The notes: a model not told the origin generated them from the sequence alone. A stretch of 64,000 nt of DNA from Branchiostoma floridae (GCF_000003815.2 NC_049989.1:20525255-20589254), one strand, 5' to 3'. Shown: positions 55,801 through 64,000, counted from the first letter of the stretch. Translations and numbers: made by a program.

Positions 55801-58113
55801 AAACAAGTCCACTAGCCCTATTGTCCAGGGCAAGTGAAAGTGCTGTTCGGGCAAGTGCATGTCCTACCCCACTTGTCCGATCGGGCAAGTAAGATTTTTC
55901 CATTGATTTTAGTGCAATTTTGATATACTTGTTACTTTTTACAGTCATGACATCAAGCAATTGTCTACAGAGAATTCCATTGCTGGAAGTGAAAATGCAT
56001 ATACTAGTAACAGTGACATTTGAATTTTGGGCAAGTGAAAAATTGGTTCGGGCAAGTACATTTTTTATGTGCTTGCCCGATAGGACAAGTGGATTTTAGA
56101 AAACTTGTTCAACCCTGTTAACCATCATGAGAACCTACCTTTGACCTGATTGACTTTGACCTGATTGACTGTGCCTGCATGACCTTGACCTGTGATGTAC
56201 CTGACCTTGACCTCTGCCCCCAGGTTCTGGAGGAGCGTCAGGACCAGCTGGCGGCTAAGATGGAGGCTCTGCGGCAGCGCCAGGCGGATGTTCTCCGGAG
56301 CCGGGAGGACCTGCTGAGGCAGCTTGAAGTGGCCAATCGGATGGCTCGGCAGGAGGAAGAGGAGAGGGAGAGGGCTGTGCTGGAGAGGAAGCAGGAGGTC
56401 GAAGGGCAGGTGGGTTTGACCTGTGACCTGTGACCTTACGGGTCTTAAACTTTGACCTGTCAGTGAGTAATAGTAATAGTTACAGGAGAAGGGCATGATC
56501 GGTCTACTGGTTATCGTTACTTGAAACAAAAAAGCAAGAGGCGAGAAGTTGAAGGGCAGGTGGGTTTGATAGGCTATTCTTGTGACCTGTAACCTCAATG
56601 GATTCCGTTTGTTTTGCATAATCAGTACTTTAGACAAAGAGCGGCAGCATAATTAATGAAAAGTGTAATTAATGGTAGTTGTGATTAGTGATGAATGTAA
56701 CAAGTGATCGCTTTGATTATCCCCCTGCCAGATCACGGAGCGCCGTGAGCGACAGCGTACAGCGCGGGAGCGGCTGGAGCAGGAGCTAGCTGAGGAGAAG
56801 CGAGCAGAGCAGGACTACGAGGAAGTGCTGAGGCAGGAGGCAGCCAGGCTCAAGCTGGGGGGCTTCGAACCAAAGGTGGGGGGTCGTTAATGTTGTAATT
56901 AGTGTAGAAATAATGATTATTGTAATTAGTGTAATTAGTGAAATGACAAGCGAGCAGAACAGGACTATGAGGAAGTACTGAGGCAGGAGGCAGCCAGGCT
57001 CAAGCTGGGGGGCTTCGAACCAAAGGTGGGGGGTCGTTAATGTTGTAATTAGTGTAGAAATAATGATTATTGTAATTAGTGTAATTAGTGAAATGACAAG
57101 CGAGCAGAACAGGAGTATGAGAATTGTACTGAGACAGGAGGCAGCCAGGCTCAAGCTGGGGGGCTTCGAACCAAAGGTGGGGGGTCGTGATTAGTGTTGT
57201 TATGGTGATTATTGTAATTAGTGAAAAATTGAGATAAGAGTGTAGCAGGACTATGAGGAAGTACTGAGGCAGGAGGCTGCCAGGGTCAAGCTGGGGGGCT
57301 TCGAACCAAAGGTGGGAGCTCATTACTAACTCTCACTCACTCACTATCCAGTTTAACGTCTCTTGTTCCCCATCCCATGGGGGTTAAACAGGAGGCTGCC
57401 AGGCTCAAGCTGGGGGGCTTCGAACCAAAGGTGGGGGAATGTTGTGATTTGATTTGATTTGATTTGGACTTCGGTAGCATTCAATACAGGTGTTCTGGAC
57501 CAAGTGGTAAAAAGCTGTATCACACGACTTCAAAGTTGTTTCACACAGGCTTCCATGGAACAGTTTGATTGTAGTCTGCATGCACCAAGTGCGCCACTGT
57601 CAAAACTTTGAAGACCTGATTTGATTTATTGAACTATCTGACTGATGCCTACCCGTGTCAGGGAACCCAGTAGCAGTATAATAAAAAAATGGATGCTTCT
57701 ATACAACATATAGAATACTACACAGGGTATTCCAATTGCCCGAGGTATGGCCTGACCACAGGTAGTATCACCAGAAGGCCAGAGGGCGATCCGACCCGTG
57801 GGAGGGCCAGGACTGAAGGCGATACGCAATACCTCTGTTGTATTTCATTCATATCATGCCAACCTGAGAAAACTCAAGTTTATCACAAAAAGAGCAGAAG
57901 ATGATTAGAATCAGAGAGGAGGACTTCAGACCAAAGGTATGTTAATTGTGCTATAAGGATTCAGCTAAGAGAGTCTCAGTTTAGATTTGACAGTGAAAAG
58001 TTTATGTCGCACAGACAGAAATAACATGCTTCATTTGTGACAGTCGGACATTAATATGTACTTCTTTTCTCCTACAGTCATACCCAAGGAGCCGACGGTC
58101 GGCTTGGGACTAA
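31802..58113 (+). CDS. TCHP: Trichoplein keratin filament-binding protein, 14 exons, complete
   Basis: Coiled-coil centriolar protein. In vertebrates it binds keratin, supports microtubule anchoring at the centrosome and activates Aurora A to restrain primary cilium formation. Exons: 31802-31992, 32547-32714, 33240-33282, 33627-33683, 34284-34352, 52751-52924, 53373-53435, 53892-53941, 54318-54384, 54835-55007, 55534-55615, 56224-56409, 56732-56875, 58078-58113. All introns are GT/AG and phases close: 1,503 nt, 500 aa, against 498 aa recalled for human. The start MALPTLPSYW is the hallmark TCHP N-terminus, in a strong context (GCCATGG). The middle is almost entirely Glu/Arg/Lys/Gln-rich helix (TPH-type coiled coil), with ADAAWMKE near residue 330 matching the human ADVAWMK block. 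The C-terminus, FEPKSYP...SAWD, aligns with the human end (YRPKPYG...IAWN). Intron 5 is 18.4 kb and full of insertions. Exons 2, 10, 12 and 13 have partial copies beside them. Confidence 0.95.
32822..32945 (+). repeat. Copy of the 3' edge of TCHP exon 2
   Basis: The last ~65 nt of exon 2 plus ~55 bp of intron recur 173 bp downstream, with a GTGTGT donor. One substitution in the exon frame turns a GAG into TAG, so the copy would stop translation if spliced in. It is probably silent or a poison segment. Confidence 0.85.
34999..35200. repeat. GC-rich palindromic subterminal repeats, left side
   Basis: Clustered variants of GTCCGAGG, GGTTCGGACTGG and CCGTCCGG form a high-GC island just inside the left inverted end. 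The mirrored cluster lies at 42130-42620. Such subterminal motifs are usual binding sites for a transposase; that role is inferred. Confidence 0.65.
37974..38101 (+). repeat. Direct repeat inside the 7.9-kb element, copy 1
   Basis: About 128 bp, from GACAGGCGGATCTC to CTGCCCCTGGGGATAA, is repeated in the same orientation at 40053-40179. The shared core contains CCCGAACCGTT and GATTATTGTCAGCAGGG. The pair brackets the LINE fragment. Confidence 0.75.
38643..39746 (+). pseudogene. 5'-truncated LINE: reverse transcriptase C-terminal part
   Basis: A 367-codon open frame matches only the thumb and C-terminal region of a non-LTR reverse transcriptase. It has NSYPYLGLTLSSSGTY and LYGSEIWG near the start and a C-x2-C-x9-H-x3-C motif (CKYC...HFICNC) near residue 290. 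The fingers and palm with the catalytic YADD are absent. Homology starts near 38690, so the first codons may be host sequence. The copy ends in an AT-rich tail with AATAAA (39855-39876). No RNase H is seen, so it belongs to a different clade from the intact retrotransposon; CR1/L2-like is a guess. The open frame suggests a recent, dead-on-arrival insertion. Confidence 0.8.
40053..40179 (+). repeat. Direct repeat inside the 7.9-kb element, copy 2
   Basis: Second copy of the 37974-38101 repeat, about 80 percent similar by eye, 2.08 kb downstream. Confidence 0.75.
42130..42620. repeat. GC-rich palindromic subterminal repeats, right side
   Basis: Dense variants of GTTCGAAC, GTCCGGAC, CCGTCCG and GAACCGTT. 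This is the right-hand counterpart of 34999-35200. Long frames on both strands here are composition artefacts. Confidence 0.65.
42810..44881 (-). pseudogene. Frameshifted LRR transmembrane receptor, 3' end formed by a transposon
   Basis: Intronless paralogue of the receptor at 59750-62437, antisense within TCHP intron 5. The start (MGRKLWHLLIFFLIIF, a signal peptide) aligns with MGRKLRHLLIFLLIIL of the paralogue. In both, an AG acceptor-like site sits 6-12 bases upstream, suggesting a spliced 5' UTR. An LRR N-cap and about nine LRRs follow. At 44105-44120 a one-base deficit breaks the frame between ISNTP and the expected LRR C-cap; the next frame continues W-K-C-D-C-R-M, then four 32-residue stalk repeats. 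After these come a transmembrane helix (about VVIASVCGAIAGIVLIGAII) and a cytoplasmic tail with several tyrosine sites (YVEP, YMQA, YEMP, YIKL) and proline stretches. The last nine codons and the stop come from the transposon end ending near 42834. The frameshift may be real or an assembly error. Confidence 0.85.
43638..43939 (-). repeat. 96-bp tandem repeats coding the LRR receptor stalk
   Basis: Unit starts lie at 43638, 43734, 43830 and 43926, exactly 96 bp apart. Each encodes a 32-residue Ser/Thr/Pro-rich unit containing TTLPVN..K.STV. The intact paralogue carries only two such units, so the stalk length varies. This looks like a mucin-like spacer likely to be O-glycosylated. Confidence 0.88.
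46406..46898. repeat. Diverged direct repeat of about 220 bp
   Basis: 46406-46632 and 46684-46898 share GCCTTGCCGC, CCTCCCCGGAACAGCCA, ACTAGTAGTTGCGT, AATCAATTCTTTC and CGGGTCGCGTTCCC in the same order, offset by 278 bp. It lies inside the 45300-49824 element and codes for nothing I recognise. Confidence 0.75.
48635..49713. mobile_element. Nested 1,079-bp TA-flanked DNA transposon, non-autonomous
   Basis: The left end, ACGGGGGCCGCCCTAAGACG, is mirrored by the right end; about 18 of 23 terminal positions agree. TA flanks both ends (48633-48634 and 49714-49715). Removing the element plus one TA restores the uninterrupted sequence seen in the MITE at 347-833 (ccattta then tactttgc), which gives an empty-site comparison within the same window. 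It contains no long coding frame. Confidence 0.82.
49827..52010. other. Intron interior with no recognisable gene
   Basis: AT-rich remainder of TCHP intron 5. Two weakly similar stretches (about 50560-50960 and 51680-51960) share phrases such as AAGGATT(T)CTGGTCCTCT, AGCTGAGCAGTCACA and GGCAA followed by a GTTTA(A/G) motif, so an old ~1.1-kb duplication is likely. No coding sequence was recognised. Confidence 0.5.
52011..52456. mobile_element. MITE with TAGGG(A/G)TGG inverted ends
   Basis: The 446-bp element starts TAGGGGTGGATACCGGTACA and ends TGTACCAGTACCCATCCCTA, a near-perfect inverted pair. Interior ends are rich in palindromic GGTCCGGACC and GGACCTG motifs. GTACCTAATA occurs just outside on the right (52457) and again at 51994, 7 bases left of the left end, so a duplication is suggested but not flush. 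The ends resemble hAT-type MITEs. No coding frame. Confidence 0.7.
54452..54510 (+). repeat. Degenerate copy of the 5' edge of TCHP exon 10
   Basis: GAGCTGGACC, TAAGAT.CTGG and CGCTGACAGAGCAAA, which open exon 10 (54835), occur 380 bp upstream after a pyrimidine-rich stretch ending CTCAAAG. The copy lacks a donor and has drifted. Confidence 0.7.
55793..56117 (+). mobile_element. 325-bp MITE flanked by TTAA
   Basis: The left end, CCAGGGATAAACAAGTCCAC, and the right end, read in reverse as CAGGGTTGAACAAGTTTTC, are inverted. TTAA lies at both borders (55789-55792 and 56118-56121). The interior repeats GGGCAAGTG motifs in both orientations. It is the compact relative of the 7.9-kb element in intron 5 and of the fragment at 18509-18645. 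TTAA duplication is typical of piggyBac and Kolobok elements, but that assignment is tentative. Confidence 0.72.
56526..56600 (+). repeat. Copy of the 3' edge of TCHP exon 12
   Basis: The exon 12 end and donor (GAAGGGCAG then GTGGGTTTGA) recur about 140 bp downstream, with the following TGTGACCTGTAACCT intron phrase. Only about 25 exon bases are kept. Confidence 0.75.
56943..57440 (+). repeat. Tandem array of TCHP exon 13 3' edges
   Basis: After exon 13 (56732-56875) four more copies of its end (GGGGGGCTTCGAACCAAAG, then a GTGGG donor) occur, with GGCTTC at 57011, 57162, 57297 and 57416. Spacing from the real exon is 150, 151, 135 and 119 bp. The first and third copies keep the exon frame from GAC TAT GAG onward (21 codons) after a CAG; the second has a frame-shifting indel and the fourth is short. 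Pyrimidine tracts before them are poor, so use as exons is doubtful. Confidence 0.88.
57916..57936 (+). repeat. Possible fifth, degenerate TCHP exon 13 edge or micro-exon
   Basis: EEDFRPK followed by a GTATGT donor lies 140 bp before the last exon. It parallels the exon 13 end (GGFEPK then GT). The human protein has YRPK at this junction, so the resemblance is notable, but length comparison favours skipping it. Confidence 0.4.
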
Positions 58114-58587
58114 GAGCTGCTGCCCATCACACTAGCTTACACTGCTGCTAGATATGGATAGAACAAGCTATTACATGCTGAATAATGGTAGATAGAGGGA
58201 TGAATATATTAAAAATAAAAGAGGAAAAATTAAGGCAGACTGCTTTGCATGTTCTGTTAGTAGTATACATCAGATTCTCACGTTGTCCAGAGGCTACCCC
58301 TTTGGCATAGCACAATAACTTTGCAAGCACAGCATTATGTTACTAGATAAATCTGAAACTAAAGCTGTTAATTGAGAGTACCAGGAGTAGCTATATTGTA
58401 GATAGCTTTGCTATATAAATGGTGCAGAATTAATGTTTTGTACTGGTTATGTTATGTATGAAAGGTGTTGGTATCATTTATTGAATGTGTCGGTCAAAGT
58501 GTGCCTTTTGGTGGAAATGTGAACAACTGTTCCAATACATATATCGGTGTAAAATTTATAGGTGTTGGTGAATCACTAATGGAAACC

Positions 58588-58593
58588 AATAAA
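58588..58593 (+). terminator. Polyadenylation signal AATAAA for TCHP
   Basis: AATAAA stands 475 bases after the TCHP stop codon, followed by a T-rich stretch (about 58641-58650). It is the first good signal downstream. Confidence 0.55.
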
Positions 58594-59749
58594 CGTCTGG
58601 GTGAACTTTTGCAGATAAAGAGAATTTTCTGGCTGTAAATATTTTTATTGATCAAAAGCAAATGATAACAAACAGTCAACAGTTACGTCCTGTTAGTGAC
58701 TACAGTAAAATTGGTCTTCTAAAAAGATACATACCTTAGGAAAAGTCATGATTGTTGTTATTGAATATAAGGTTTCTGCACTTGATGTTTTAGAGTACAC
58801 AATTCTGTACATATCCATTCACAGTCTGTACATAAATATGCACAAACTTATCAATTGGCTTTGTCTGTCTCCATGAAAGTTATGAAATAATAATTATGAA
58901 ATTAAATGAATCTAAGTCAGTCACTATAACTCCTAATGATAAGTATGACTTTTTAGACCAGAATGTTTTTATTCCTGAAGTTAAATAATTTTTTACATAT
59001 TGTCTGATCATTTTACATTTTGTAAACTAGGGGACCAGAATCTACCCAACACTTTCCTTATATAAAAAACTTTCACCAAAATATCAAAACCATATAGTAT
59101 GTCCAAAAAATACAAAAACAAAGTTCTTCTGCAGTACCACACAACAGGGGGCCCAAAATGGATCTTGACCTTCGTCTTCCCCCTATCCACACAGCACATA
59201 TCACCCAGAGGTTCTAAAGTTATGCTAACCACAATTATACGAAAACACAAACTCAAGACACAAGAAAAAATACCTCCATTTTTTTCAAGGAGGTAAGATT
59301 AGGTTCTAAAGCTATATCAGCTTCGTTGATCATACTTGTATGCATTTTTCTTAACCAGTAGTCTGCCTCTAGCCATAACTCAAGTTTTGTACTAGGCGTA
59401 AGGTGTGTGAGACGGGTTGCCAGGATTGATTTACCCACAACAAAATGAAGTCTTACTCTGATAAGTCCTTTCCACACTGTATGGTGTATAAAGCAGCAAC
59501 CATCTCCATTTCATTAGCCCTAGGGCCACACAGCTGTGTGAGCATGCATACTAGATCATCAAACTTAAGAACTAACACACATCCTTATTAACATTCATGG
59601 AAAGCTACATGCATGATACAGCTACTCACAGTTACATAAACATGCATGATACAGCTACTCACAGTTACATAAAACCTACTTTTCAACAGATCACCTCAGT
59701 ATCACTGTCGAAAGATAGTGGATGCTACTTGAAACGTCACTGATAATTT
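58594..59749. other. Convergent intergenic region between TCHP and the LRR receptor
   Basis: AT-rich sequence without a supported gene. It should include the 3' UTRs of TCHP (plus) and the LRR receptor (minus). A short repeated phrase, CATGCATGATACAGCTACTCAC, cut here to its core GATACAGCTACTCAC, occurs twice near 59615 and 59650. Confidence 0.5.
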
Positions 59750-62437
59750 TTACAATTTGTACAGAGAACAAGGCTCTGATTTTGAGGCAGCCGACTCTGT
59801 GCGGTATATTGAGTTTCTAGTATCCAACGATTTATCAGTAGTAGGCTCTGACTGGCCCTGCCCTGTCTGGTCATTGGTACATTGGTACATAGAATTAGGC
59901 TCTAAGGCATCCTCGCCTGTGCGGTATATCATGATATTATTTTTCTCATCCAGAGATTCATCAGTGGTAACATGAGATTGGCCCTGCCTTGTCTGGTTAT
60001 GGCCACCTGTCACTACAGCAGCTGATGTGTTTTCATTGGACTCAGTGATGGCCTGAGACTGGCCCTGCCCTGTCTGATCATGACCGCTATAGCTGGACAT
60101 TTCTGTAGAAGGGGGATCTTTTGTTTCTGTTTTCACATCTCCATACATAGGGTTTGACTGCAAGGCAGCTAGCAGTGCCTTCGGTGATAGATTGGCAACA
60201 TCCACAGGCAAAGATTTGCTGGTGGCTTGTGACTGGCTCTGATCTGTCTGATCTTGGCTATAGCTAGTCATTTCTGAAGATGTTGGATCTTTTGATGGCA
60301 TGTTTACATTGATATACTTAGGCTTTGGCTGCAAGACTGCTGGGAGTGCCTTTCCTGATCGATTGGTAACATTAACACCCAAAGATTGACTTTTGGCTTG
60401 AGAATGACCCTGCCCTGTCTGATCGTGGCCACTGGCCATTGGCATTGCACTTACGGTAGCCGTGGTGTTTTTGTTGGATTGAGTGATGGTCTGAGATTGA
60501 TCATGCCTTGTCTGATCCTTTTGGGTGTCTATGTCTTCATAATAATGATCAATGTCACTGGTCACTACAACAGCTGTAGTGATATTGTCATTTTGGGTGT
60601 CCGTATCTTCATAATAATTACCATTATCAGTGATAACAGCTGTGGTGGTATTGTTGCTCAAACTTTTTATCAAGGCCACATTTCGATCGACAACATTTGC
60701 CGCAGAACCTGAACCTTTAGTTTTGGGATTTTGGTCAGAAGAAGCATTCTTGGCTCTCCACTGGAACCAGATTGTGAGGATAAAGGCAATAACCAGGACA
60801 ATGCCAGCTACTGGACCAGAAACAGATGCAGCGAGTAGAACATGGGAACTGTCGCTTTCTGGTTTACTTGGATCGACGGGCAGTGGGGTGGATGTGAGGC
60901 CTACAGGGCGTGCTGTTGAGCCAGCATTTTGTATGAAGCACCACTGATAGTGAGGCGTGTGGTTCTTGTTGCGATTGTAGGAGCTGTTGCCACTTTCCTT
61001 TGGCCCTTTAAATGACACTGTTGGCGTTTTACTAGAATTGACGGGCAGTGTGGTTGGTGGTGACACTGTAGGAGTTGTTACTATTTCCGCTTCAAATGGC
61101 ACAGTTGAAATGCTACTTGGATTGACAGGCAGTGTGGTCAGTGCTGCCATTGTAGGAGCTGCTACCACCCCACAAATCAGGTCTTTAGGGCTGACATTTT
61201 TAAGCATTTGTCCAGAAAACCTGGCAGGCTGGGAACATAATACTTGGTCTTCAAACGAATGCAGCCCCTTCATTTTTAGCCTAAATGGAGTCATCCTACA
61301 GTCACATACCCAGGGGTTATTTTTTATGTCTACAGTAGAAATAGATGCCAATAAACCATAGGCTGACCGTGGTAAGACAGATATCTGGTTTGTGTACAGG
61401 TACAGGAATTCGAGCTGTGATAGCTTTGAGAATGTACTTGGGTTAATCTCAGTTATGTTGTTGTTCTGCAGGTACAGACATTTCAGCTGGGGTATTTTTG
61501 ACAGTGTGCTAGGATCAATCTTAGTGATTTGGTTAAATTCCAGATTCAAACGCTCGAGCTTGGGTAGATTTGAGAATGCTCCAGACTGAATGTTAGTTAT
61601 TCTATTGCTTTGAAGGTACAATTCCGTGAGCTTTGGTAGGTCTGAAAATGCTCCAGACTGAATTTCAGTTATTTTATTCGAGTGTAGGTTTAAATTTGTG
61701 AGCTTTGGTAGATTTGAAAATACGCCTGAACGAATGTTACTTATTTGATTATTGCATAGCGTCAACTTGACGAGCCTTGGTAGGTTTGAAAATGCACCAG
61801 CCTGAATGGTAGTTATTTGGTTGTTGAAAAGGTACAGAACTTGAAGCATTGTTAGATGTGAGAATACACCTCTCTGAATGACAATTATTTTGTTACCGAA
61901 TAGACTACATATACACAGCTCTGGGAGATTTTGAAATGCACCAGGCTCCAATTTAGTTATTTGATTGCCGGCAAGTGACAACGTTGTGAGCTTCGGTAAA
62001 TTTGGAAGTACACCAGGCTGAATGTCAGTTATTCGGTTGTCAGACAGATACAACGTTTTGAGCTCTAGTAAAGTTGATAATACACCTGGCTGTATGTTAG
62101 TTATTTCATTGTAGGAAAGGTACAACTCTGCGAGATGTGGTACACTTTTAAATGTTCCAGCCCTGATGTTAGTTATTCCATTGGAGATTAGGCCTAATGA
62201 TTTCAATTTACTATACCTCCTGAGGTCTGATTGTCTAAAAGATGTAATGCAGTTACTATCTAACTTCAGGGTAGAGATAGATGTTGGTAGGTCCTGGGGG
62301 ATGCTGGTGAGGCCCATGTCAGCACATGTACAGGACAGGGATGTTTCACACCTACTCTTGCAGTCAGCTTCTGGCATGTTGGGTTCCTTCAGGATGATGA
62401 GCAGAAAAATCAGCAGGTGTCGCAGCTTCCTTCCCAT
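59750..62437 (-). CDS. LRR type I transmembrane receptor, intact, intronless coding region
   Basis: 895-aa cell-surface protein of unknown ligand. A signal peptide (RHLLIFLLIILK) and an LRR N-cap (CKSRC...CTCADMGLTSIP) are followed by about 13 LRRs of the L..L.L..N.I..I..G.F type. An LRR C-cap with NPWVCDCRM lies near residue 365. A Ser/Thr/Pro stalk has two TTLPVN..K/S.STV units. A single transmembrane helix lies near 532-557, with basic residues after it (WFQWRAK). The 338-residue cytoplasmic tail is low complexity with repeats of HDQTGQGQSQ and tyrosines in YINV, YGDV, YYED and IYRT contexts; YINV fits the YxN form bound by Grb2-type SH2 domains. An acceptor-like TTGACAG lies 6 bases before the ATG, so a 5' UTR intron is likely. 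Closest relative in the window is the broken copy at 42810-44881. Amphioxus has many such LRR receptors, often suspected of immune roles; that role is inference. Confidence 0.88.
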   Translation of the reverse strand: MGRKLRHLLIFLLIILKEPNMPEADCKSRCETSLSCTCADMGLTSIPQDLPTSISTLKLDSNCITSFRQSDLRRYSKLKSLGLISNGITNIRAGTFKSVPHLAELYLSYNEITNIQPGVLSTLLELKTLYLSDNRITDIQPGVLPNLPKLTTLSLAGNQITKLEPGAFQNLPELCICSLFGNKIIVIQRGVFSHLTMLQVLYLFNNQITTIQAGAFSNLPRLVKLTLCNNQISNIRSGVFSNLPKLTNLNLHSNKITEIQSGAFSDLPKLTELYLQSNRITNIQSGAFSNLPKLERLNLEFNQITKIDPSTLSKIPQLKCLYLQNNNITEINPSTFSKLSQLEFLYLYTNQISVLPRSAYGLLASISTVDIKNNPWVCDCRMTPFRLKMKGLHSFEDQVLCSQPARFSGQMLKNVSPKDLICGVVAAPTMAALTTLPVNPSSISTVPFEAEIVTTPTVSPPTTLPVNSSKTPTVSFKGPKESGNSSYNRNKNHTPHYQWCFIQNAGSTARPVGLTSTPLPVDPSKPESDSSHVLLAASVSGPVAGIVLVIAFILTIWFQWRAKNASSDQNPKTKGSGSAANVVDRNVALIKSLSNNTTTAVITDNGNYYEDTDTQNDNITTAVVVTSDIDHYYEDIDTQKDQTRHDQSQTITQSNKNTTATVSAMPMASGHDQTGQGHSQAKSQSLGVNVTNRSGKALPAVLQPKPKYINVNMPSKDPTSSEMTSYSQDQTDQSQSQATSKSLPVDVANLSPKALLAALQSNPMYGDVKTETKDPPSTEMSSYSGHDQTGQGQSQAITESNENTSAAVVTGGHNQTRQGQSHVTTDESLDEKNNIMIYRTGEDALEPNSMYQCTNDQTGQGQSEPTTDKSLDTRNSIYRTESAASKSEPCSLYKL

Positions 62438-64000
62438 GTTGTCCTGTCAACAAAAACAAAGATATGATGATGAACAAAAAGAAAAATATGATGATGAGCA
62501 AAAAAAATACATAAAAGTTACCAACAGACAAACAACTATCGGTTTGACTAAATCGCTCGAACACGCGTATACATGTGAATAGAACCAAACTTATCAAAAC
62601 AAAATGCAGAATGACCCCATCTACATACATAACAAATACTGGACTGCATGTCTTAATATACTTAGTCCACAACAATTCAAGTTCTAGACTCATGAGTTCA
62701 AAACAACTAATGTACTATACTATAATTCCAAAGGAGTCAGGGATGGAAAGTGTCAGGGTGTAAGTACAGTCAGATGCAATATTTCCTCAAGATGATCTGA
62801 ATTCATGCTTCCTCCTGGTTTAACAAGAGTTCGGAAAGCTCATGCCTCCATGAAATATTCTGATTATACAAATGCCTTTCACGTCTGCATAATTGATGTT
62901 GGTTATGTACACCTTTAAATAACTAAACCAGGTCTCAATGTTAACAATCCAATCATTTACTACATGTACTTTCAATTTCAAATCGATCATACAAATAAAA
63001 AAGTTAATTTGCATAATTGGTATCCGCTAATCTTCCACCTGACACAAACTATGTATTTGTGTCATAAGGTATGGCGGCTGCGAAAAGGTGTCATTTGACA
63101 CCTGTTCCGCCATACCCTCCAGTGTGGAGAATCCAAATAAATAAATAGAAATAAATAAATATAGTGGAAAACACTGTAAATATAGACTTTCCTCATTAAG
63201 CATGCAAATTTAGTCCAAGTTTCCATCATTTGCTCTTCCTAATGTACATCTCTGCCTGGATAGTAGATAGGAAATCCATTAATTCCTTGGGAAATTTTGA
63301 CAACCATGCCCCTGCAGTTTCAGAACAATCTGCTATGGGGCCCAAACATACATTACGTCTTCCTTACATCACAATATATCTATATATACCAAACAATATT
63401 ATCATCGTAATACATCCAGAGGCTGCTGACAAAAAAATACAGGTATCCATAAACACAAACATACACACACACAGAATCACCAAAAACTATACCTCCATTT
63501 TTCATGGCGGTAATCATTCCTTACAATGTTTAAGAGCCAAGAATAGTTTGGTATTTGTTATTTTTAGTAGGAGGGATACAGGTCGCCAATGTAGGTAAAA
63601 TGCATGCTCACTGTTAAAGAAAACTTGGCATTGAACAGTAATTTCACTCGCACTAACAGCAAAATAGCATTCTAATACATGAATGGATGTTAAGTTATCG
63701 AATTGCAAAATATATATACAGTTTTCAAGGTCCAATATGATGAAATTGAAATGTTTACATCTTTCACACAAGTTCATTTTGTATTACGCTAATGGCATTA
63801 GGTAACACCAGGTGAACGGTTGGTTTATCGTCATGCTTATCAACTCTATATTCAACGAACATGTACTTTCAGATCAATGACGTCACAAAGCCAAAAATTG
63901 CACCAGGGCTCAAAATACACACATACAACATTTCCTGCATCATTCTAATGCTAGGTTAGCTGTATGTACACATCATAAACACCCCCTCTCAAAAATTATT
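62438..64000. other. Upstream region of the LRR receptor; one palindrome
   Basis: No coding sequence was recognised. A nested palindrome at 63068-63116 pairs GGTATGGCGG with CCGCCATACC and AGGTGTCA with TGACACCT. The rest is AT-rich with short ATAAATAA and CA runs. The promoter of the LRR gene should be here, but no motif decides its position. Confidence 0.5.

Noticed and set aside
56786-57323. Minus-strand Leu/Ile/Thr-rich frames opposite TCHP exon 13
   Set aside because: Shadow of the exon 13 repeat array and its AT-rich intron pieces.
1-64000. CRISPR arrays, operons, rRNA or confident tRNA genes
   Set aside because: The sequence is a eukaryotic intron-rich locus; the regular repeats are exon-edge minisatellites.

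Overview
The window looks like nuclear DNA of a cephalochordate (amphioxus, Branchiostoma-like). This is inferred from three things. Both main genes are intron-rich chordate-type orthologues. The introns are crowded with young transposons. Many tandem arrays straddle exon-intron borders, a minisatellite habit I recall being described for amphioxus genes. No species call is possible from sequence alone.

Layout. Positions 869-23316 (minus strand) hold the first 31 coding exons of the axonemal dynein heavy chain DNAH10. The exon chain sums to 4,965 nt = 1,655 codons with every splice phase compatible; the AAA+ motor lies beyond the left edge. Positions 31802-58113 (plus strand) hold a complete 14-exon trichoplein gene (TCHP, 500 aa; I recall 498 aa in human). 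The two genes are divergent and both concern cilia or centrosomes. Their intergenic space contains a full-length, apparently intact non-LTR retrotransposon (about 24392-31138). It has a PHD-finger ORF1, an endonuclease-RT-RNase H ORF2, a (CAA)n tail and a 10-bp target-site duplication.

TCHP intron 5 is 18.4 kb and is a nest of insertions. It holds a 7.9-kb decayed DNA transposon with long inverted ends and GC-rich palindromic subterminal repeats (34926-42834), which itself contains a 5'-truncated LINE. Next comes an antisense intronless LRR-transmembrane gene (42810-44881) with one frameshift and a C-terminus overwritten by the transposon end. Last is a TA-flanked element (45300-49824) carrying a second TA-flanked element (48635-49713). 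An intact paralogue of the LRR receptor lies antisense downstream of TCHP (59750-62437).

The most unusual signal is that about ten of the 45 coding exons have partial copies of one edge, exon plus adjacent intron, duplicated next to them, from single degenerate copies to arrays of four or five. In two DNAH10 arrays (exons 14 and 21) each extra copy has an AG acceptor, an intact donor and an open, phase-symmetric reading frame. These could act as cassette exons adding 24-30 residues each to the dynein tail.
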